Shown piece by piece: positions 61,217 to 64,000 of a stretch of 64,000 nt of DNA (the first letter of the stretch is position 1; each line of letters opens with the position of its first letter). The DNA comes from an uncultured Bacteroidales bacterium (GTDB lineage Bacteria; Bacteroidota; Bacteroidia; Bacteroidales; UBA932). Location: the NCBI GenBank assembly GCA_900318445.1, contig ONKO01000010.1:62001-126000 (forward strand), given 5' to 3'. The notes below the pieces were generated by a model. The model saw only the letters and a program-made list of their open reading frames with translations, ran no database searches and was not told the DNA's origin. The translations under genes and the position numbers were made by a program.

Positions 61217-61777
61217 ATGAAGAAAGTTATCAATGTTTCGCTGGCAGGGCGCAGCTTCACGCTGGAGGAAGACGCTTACAACCGTCTCACAAGCTACCTG
61301 GAGCACTATAAGGCCCGTCTTACCGTCACGGAGAGCCAGAAGGAGGAAGTGATGGAGGAGATGGAGGGCCGCATCGCCGAGCTCTTCTATGAAGAGACGG
61401 GTGCGGCGGGAAGGGTTGTCACGCTGTCCAACGTGGAGCGCGTGGCCGCTACGCTCGGAATGCCCGACGGGGCCGATGAAAATGCCTCGGGCTGGACCGG
61501 TCCCACCCCTGCCGCAGAGAAAACGCTGTACCGGGATCCCGACGACAAGAAGATCGCCGGCATCTGCTCCGGTCTGGCCCTGCACCTGGATGTGGATGTA
61601 ACGCTGGTGCGTATCGTATTCCTCCTGGCCCTTATCTTTGGCAGTGCCGGTTTCTGGGTGTACATCATCCTCTGGATTGCCATTCCCCTGGCCGATACGC
61701 CCGCCAAGAAGTGCGCCATGCGCGGAATCCCTCCCACACCGGCCAACATGTCCCGTTTTACCACCTATACCCGATAG
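61217..61777 (+). CDS. PspC domain protein (short)
   Basis: 186 aa. The N-terminal ~80 residues (VSLAGRSFTLEEDAYNRLTSYLEHYKARL and EEMEGRIAELFYEE) form a helical domain shared with the other PspC protein of this cluster. A PspC domain follows (about 113-165: LYRDPDDKKIAGICSGLALHLDVDVTLVRIVFL) with one or two membrane helices. PspC proteins respond to envelope stress. It precedes padR by 3 bases. Confidence 0.9.
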   Translation: MKKVINVSLAGRSFTLEEDAYNRLTSYLEHYKARLTVTESQKEEVMEEMEGRIAELFYEETGAAGRVVTLSNVERVAATLGMPDGADENASGWTGPTPAAEKTLYRDPDDKKIAGICSGLALHLDVDVTLVRIVFLLALIFGSAGFWVYIILWIAIPLADTPAKKCAMRGIPPTPANMSRFTTYTR

Positions 61778-61780
61778 CCT

Positions 61781-62110
61781 ATGGAAAGTAACAGCGAAAA
61801 CGTCCGCTCCCAAATGCGGAAAGGCGTGCTGGAATACTGCATCCTGCTCATTCTCAGCCGCAAGGAAGCCTATGCTTCCAGCATCCTGGAAGAGCTCAAA
61901 GCCGCCAATATGCTGGTGGTGGAAGGTACCCTGTATCCCCTGCTCATCCGGCAGAAGAACCAGGGGCTCCTGAGCTACCGCTGGGAAGAGTCTACCCAGG
62001 GGCCGCCCCGTAAATATTACGTCATCACCGCCAAGGGCCGGGAGCAGCTCGCCGAGATGGATGCTGCCTGGCAGGAACTGGTAAACAGCATTGAAACCTT
62101 AAAGAAGTAA
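61781..62110 (+). CDS. PadR family transcriptional regulator
   Basis: 109 aa winged-helix repressor: MRKGVLEYCILLILSRKEAYASSILEEL (helix-turn-helix), LVVEGTLYPLLIRQKNQGLLSYRWEES (recognition helix and wing) and the C-terminal YYVITAKGREQLAEM. It sits between two PspC genes with 3-base gaps and probably regulates this operon. Confidence 0.93.
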   Translation: MESNSENVRSQMRKGVLEYCILLILSRKEAYASSILEELKAANMLVVEGTLYPLLIRQKNQGLLSYRWEESTQGPPRKYYVITAKGREQLAEMDAAWQELVNSIETLKK

Positions 62111-62113
62111 CCT

Positions 62114-63157
62114 ATGAAACAAACCGAACAGTTCAGTGTGGGCGGCTACGCCTTCACGCTGGAAAAAGACGCTTCTGCCGCACTTGAGGAGTATATCAAC
62201 GCCCTTGAGAAGCACTACCTGCCGCAGGAAGGGGGAAAGGAAATCATGGAAGGAATCGAGGAACGGGCCGCCGAACTCCTCCTGGACCAGTGCGGCCGCA
62301 ACGGCGTAGTCACGCTCTCCCACGTGCAGCACGTCATCCACGTCATCGGCCGGCCGGAAAGGATAGAGGCCGATGACCCCGGCTCCCAGGAAGCGCAGCC
62401 CGGAGAGAACCCCCGGCACCTTTACCGGGACCTGGAGAACAAGCGCCTCGGAGGCGTGTGCGCAGGCCTTGCCGCCTACCTTCAGGTCGATGTCGTCATC
62501 TTCCGCCTCGCCTTTGTGGTACTCAGCGTCCTGGGCCTTACGATTCCATCGGCCGGCGGTGCCTTTTTCATCACCTTCCCCTTCATCTACTGCATCCTGT
62601 GGGTCTGCATGCCCGCCGCCCGCACGGCACAGGAACGCTGGTCCATGCGCGGAACAAGCGTCACAGCCGACGAAATCAGCCGCAATATCCAGGCCGGGAT
62701 CGAGGAGATTGGCCAGACGGCCCGCGAAGTGGGCAACTCCGACTTCTTCCGTAAGTTTGGACGGCTCATTATGCTGGCCGTCGGAATCATCCTTCTCATG
62801 GTGGGAACCTCGGGGCTGGCCTCCGTCTCCATCATCAGCCTCAACGGGCTCAGCAACATCGGCCTCACCTGGCAGATGATGGCCGATGAAATTGTGGAGG
62901 AACTTCCCATGCTGGCCGACTACCTGTCCCAGCCCTGGGTGATTGCCCTCACCGGCGCTGCCGTCCTGCTCCCCTTCGTGGGCATCCTGTATGGCGGCAT
63001 CCAGATGATTTTCAACTTCAAATCGCCCTCCTGGAAGCCCGGCCTGGTTATCTTTGTGCTCTGGCTCATGGTAGTGGTTGCGCTGGGCGTCACGCTCACT
63101 GCCGGCATTATCACCTCCGGGTACTTCCACTTCGACGCAGACCTCATGGACTTCTAA
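62114..63157 (+). CDS. PspC domain protein (long)
   Basis: 347 aa. The N-terminal domain (FSVGGYAFTLEKDASAALEEYINALEKHY) is homologous to that of the 186-aa protein. The PspC core is LYRDLENKRLGGVCAGLAAYLQVDVVIFRLAF with YCILWVCMPAA. Two further pairs of membrane helices (about 215-350) follow. Envelope-stress membrane protein by family; target unknown. Confidence 0.9.
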   Translation: MKQTEQFSVGGYAFTLEKDASAALEEYINALEKHYLPQEGGKEIMEGIEERAAELLLDQCGRNGVVTLSHVQHVIHVIGRPERIEADDPGSQEAQPGENPRHLYRDLENKRLGGVCAGLAAYLQVDVVIFRLAFVVLSVLGLTIPSAGGAFFITFPFIYCILWVCMPAARTAQERWSMRGTSVTADEISRNIQAGIEEIGQTAREVGNSDFFRKFGRLIMLAVGIILLMVGTSGLASVSIISLNGLSNIGLTWQMMADEIVEELPMLADYLSQPWVIALTGAAVLLPFVGILYGGIQMIFNFKSPSWKPGLVIFVLWLMVVVALGVTLTAGIITSGYFHFDADLMDF

Positions 63158-63169
63158 ACTATATATGCT

Positions 63170-63802
63170 ATGGCTATCAAGATTAATCTGGAAGCAACTG
63201 AAAACGAGCTTTTCTGCTCCTCCAAATGGTGGGGAGACCCCGACATGCCCGCCGACATGGAATACCCTACGGCCGTGGCCGAGGAAGACGGCGAAACCTT
63301 CGACTATCCCCTCACATTCGTGTGCCAGATAGACTGCGAAGACATCGCCCCCTTTGACCCGGAAGGAAAACTGCCGCACCACGGCATGTTCTACATCTTC
63401 GCAGGCCTGGACGAATACCTGGGCTACGACAGTCCCTGGCACAACGGCATCGGCCTGTGGGACCGCAAGCAGGTGGTGGTGAAGTACACCAAGACCATCA
63501 ACTTCGAGACCTTCCGCGCCGCACAGCTGGTAGACGATAACGACGAGCCGCTCACGCAGCCTGCCCTCCGGATGACCTTCGAGGCGTGCCCGGACAACGC
63601 CGACTGCACCAAACTCCTGGGCATCCCGTTCTTCGAGGAAGTGGCGCGCGAAATGGAAGGCTGCGTGAACTTCCTGCAAATTGACTCCGACACCGCCGGC
63701 CTCCGTTTCTACGACGAGGGCATGCTCAACCTCCTGTACAAGGCCTCCGACTTCGAAGCCGGCAAATGGAAGCTGGTGAAAGGATACATGACTTCGTGCT
63801 AG
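63170..63802 (+). CDS. YwqG-like (DUF1963-type) protein
   Basis: 210 aa soluble protein. SSKWWGDPDMPADMEYP and PLTFVCQIDCEDIAPFDPEGKLPHHGMFYIFAG follow the pattern of DUF1963/YwqG proteins (substrate-poor, cytosolic, role unknown), and the C-terminal FLQIDSDTAGLRFYDEGMLNLL fits as well. It follows the long PspC gene by 12 bases. Assignment is by sequence pattern only. Confidence 0.65.
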   Translation: MAIKINLEATENELFCSSKWWGDPDMPADMEYPTAVAEEDGETFDYPLTFVCQIDCEDIAPFDPEGKLPHHGMFYIFAGLDEYLGYDSPWHNGIGLWDRKQVVVKYTKTINFETFRAAQLVDDNDEPLTQPALRMTFEACPDNADCTKLLGIPFFEEVAREMEGCVNFLQIDSDTAGLRFYDEGMLNLLYKASDFEAGKWKLVKGYMTSC

Positions 63803-63813
63803 TTTTTCGCCCT

Positions 63814-63898
63814 CGGCCTAAATAATTAGTTATTAATGCTTTAGGTTTTTCTCTTTAGGCGGTTCGGCCTAAAGAGAAAAACCTAAAAAGTTAATAGC
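63814..63898 (+). repeat. GGCCTAA hairpin repeat, copy 3
   Basis: Perfect 20-bp arms: 63841-63860 and 63867-63886, loop GGTTCG. Outer ATTAATGC/GTTAATAG sequences also pair in part. Lies between the convergent YwqG-like and fumarase genes, so it can serve both. Confidence 0.88.
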
Positions 63899-63922
63899 CA
63901 GCGAGTTGGCTGGCTAGCGAGA

Positions 63923-64000
63923 TTACAGGCCGATGGACTTGAAGAAGTCGTTGCCCTTGTCGTCCACGAGGATGAAGGCCGGGAAGTCCTCGACGGTGAT
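63923..64000 (-). CDS. Probable class I fumarate hydratase (3' end only)
   Basis: Only 25 codons plus the stop are visible. They read VEDFPAFILVDDKGNDFFKSIGL, matching the C-terminus of class I (iron-sulfur) fumarases as I recall them in Bacteroidota. This fits with aspA nearby. The assignment rests on a short segment. Confidence 0.6.
   Translation of the reverse strand: MTVEDFPAFILVDDKGNDFFKSIGL

Overview
The window is a gene-dense piece of a Bacteroidota chromosome, most likely order Bacteroidales, with GC-rich coding DNA. Evidence: TAnnTTTG-type -7 promoter elements in front of many genes (several abutting the start codon), a TonB-dependent receptor, an AmgK/MurU pair with a RapZ-like tail, a glycogen cluster with a GT3-phosphorylase fusion, and a 30-residue mS38/COX24-like ribosomal protein typical of this phylum. 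No phage and no CRISPR array is present.

Layout. 1-3.6 kb: tripartite efflux (HlyD-type adaptor, TolC-type channel) divergent from an AraC regulator. 3.6-7.3 kb: a surface protein and the amgK-murU peptidoglycan-recycling pair, bracketed by two inverted, nearly identical 95-bp repeats. 7.3-18.5 kb: tRNA-Val, then a tightly coupled six-gene minus-strand operon: response regulator/PP2C phosphatase, coiled-coil/beta-propeller membrane protein, propeller sensor with a degenerate kinase, soluble histidine kinase, TonB receptor, and a one-module NRPS-like enzyme. 18.6-26.4 kb: tRNA-Ser, then lspA, a TraR/DksA-like gene, ileS, cvpA, tsaB, a thioredoxin-fold lipoprotein, HIT and greA. 26.4-28.6 kb: a probable RAYT transposase plus an unknown co-transcribed gene between two inverted arrays of GTCGCAGG repeats with about 22-bp spacing. 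28.6-40.5 kb: ribF carrying an in-frame palindromic insertion, then a glycogen operon (GT3-phosphorylase fusion, GH57, GT4, debranching and branching enzymes). 40.6-48.8 kb: nadE, xseB, xseA, der, a sulfatase-fold transferase, a PHP-like protein, a small Cys-rich protein, prs and engB in one minus-strand run. 48.8-64 kb: tadA, a DJ-1 protein, a zinc peptidase, alr, RNase G, the mS38-like gene, HU, lon, ung, coaD, a double thioredoxin protein, tRNA-Gln, aspA, a pspC-padR-pspC cluster, a YwqG-like protein and the 3' end of a probable fumarase.

Most interesting signals: (1) the RAYT gene pair with its inverted repeat arrays, which looks like a self-contained REP-type mobile unit; (2) a palindromic element inside ribF that keeps the frame open; (3) the six-gene signalling-receptor-NRPS operon; (4) strong over-representation of the octamer GGCCGATG on both strands; (5) two further repeat families, one bracketing amgK-murU and one forming terminator-like hairpins after three genes. 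All counts and identities were made by eye and should be recomputed.
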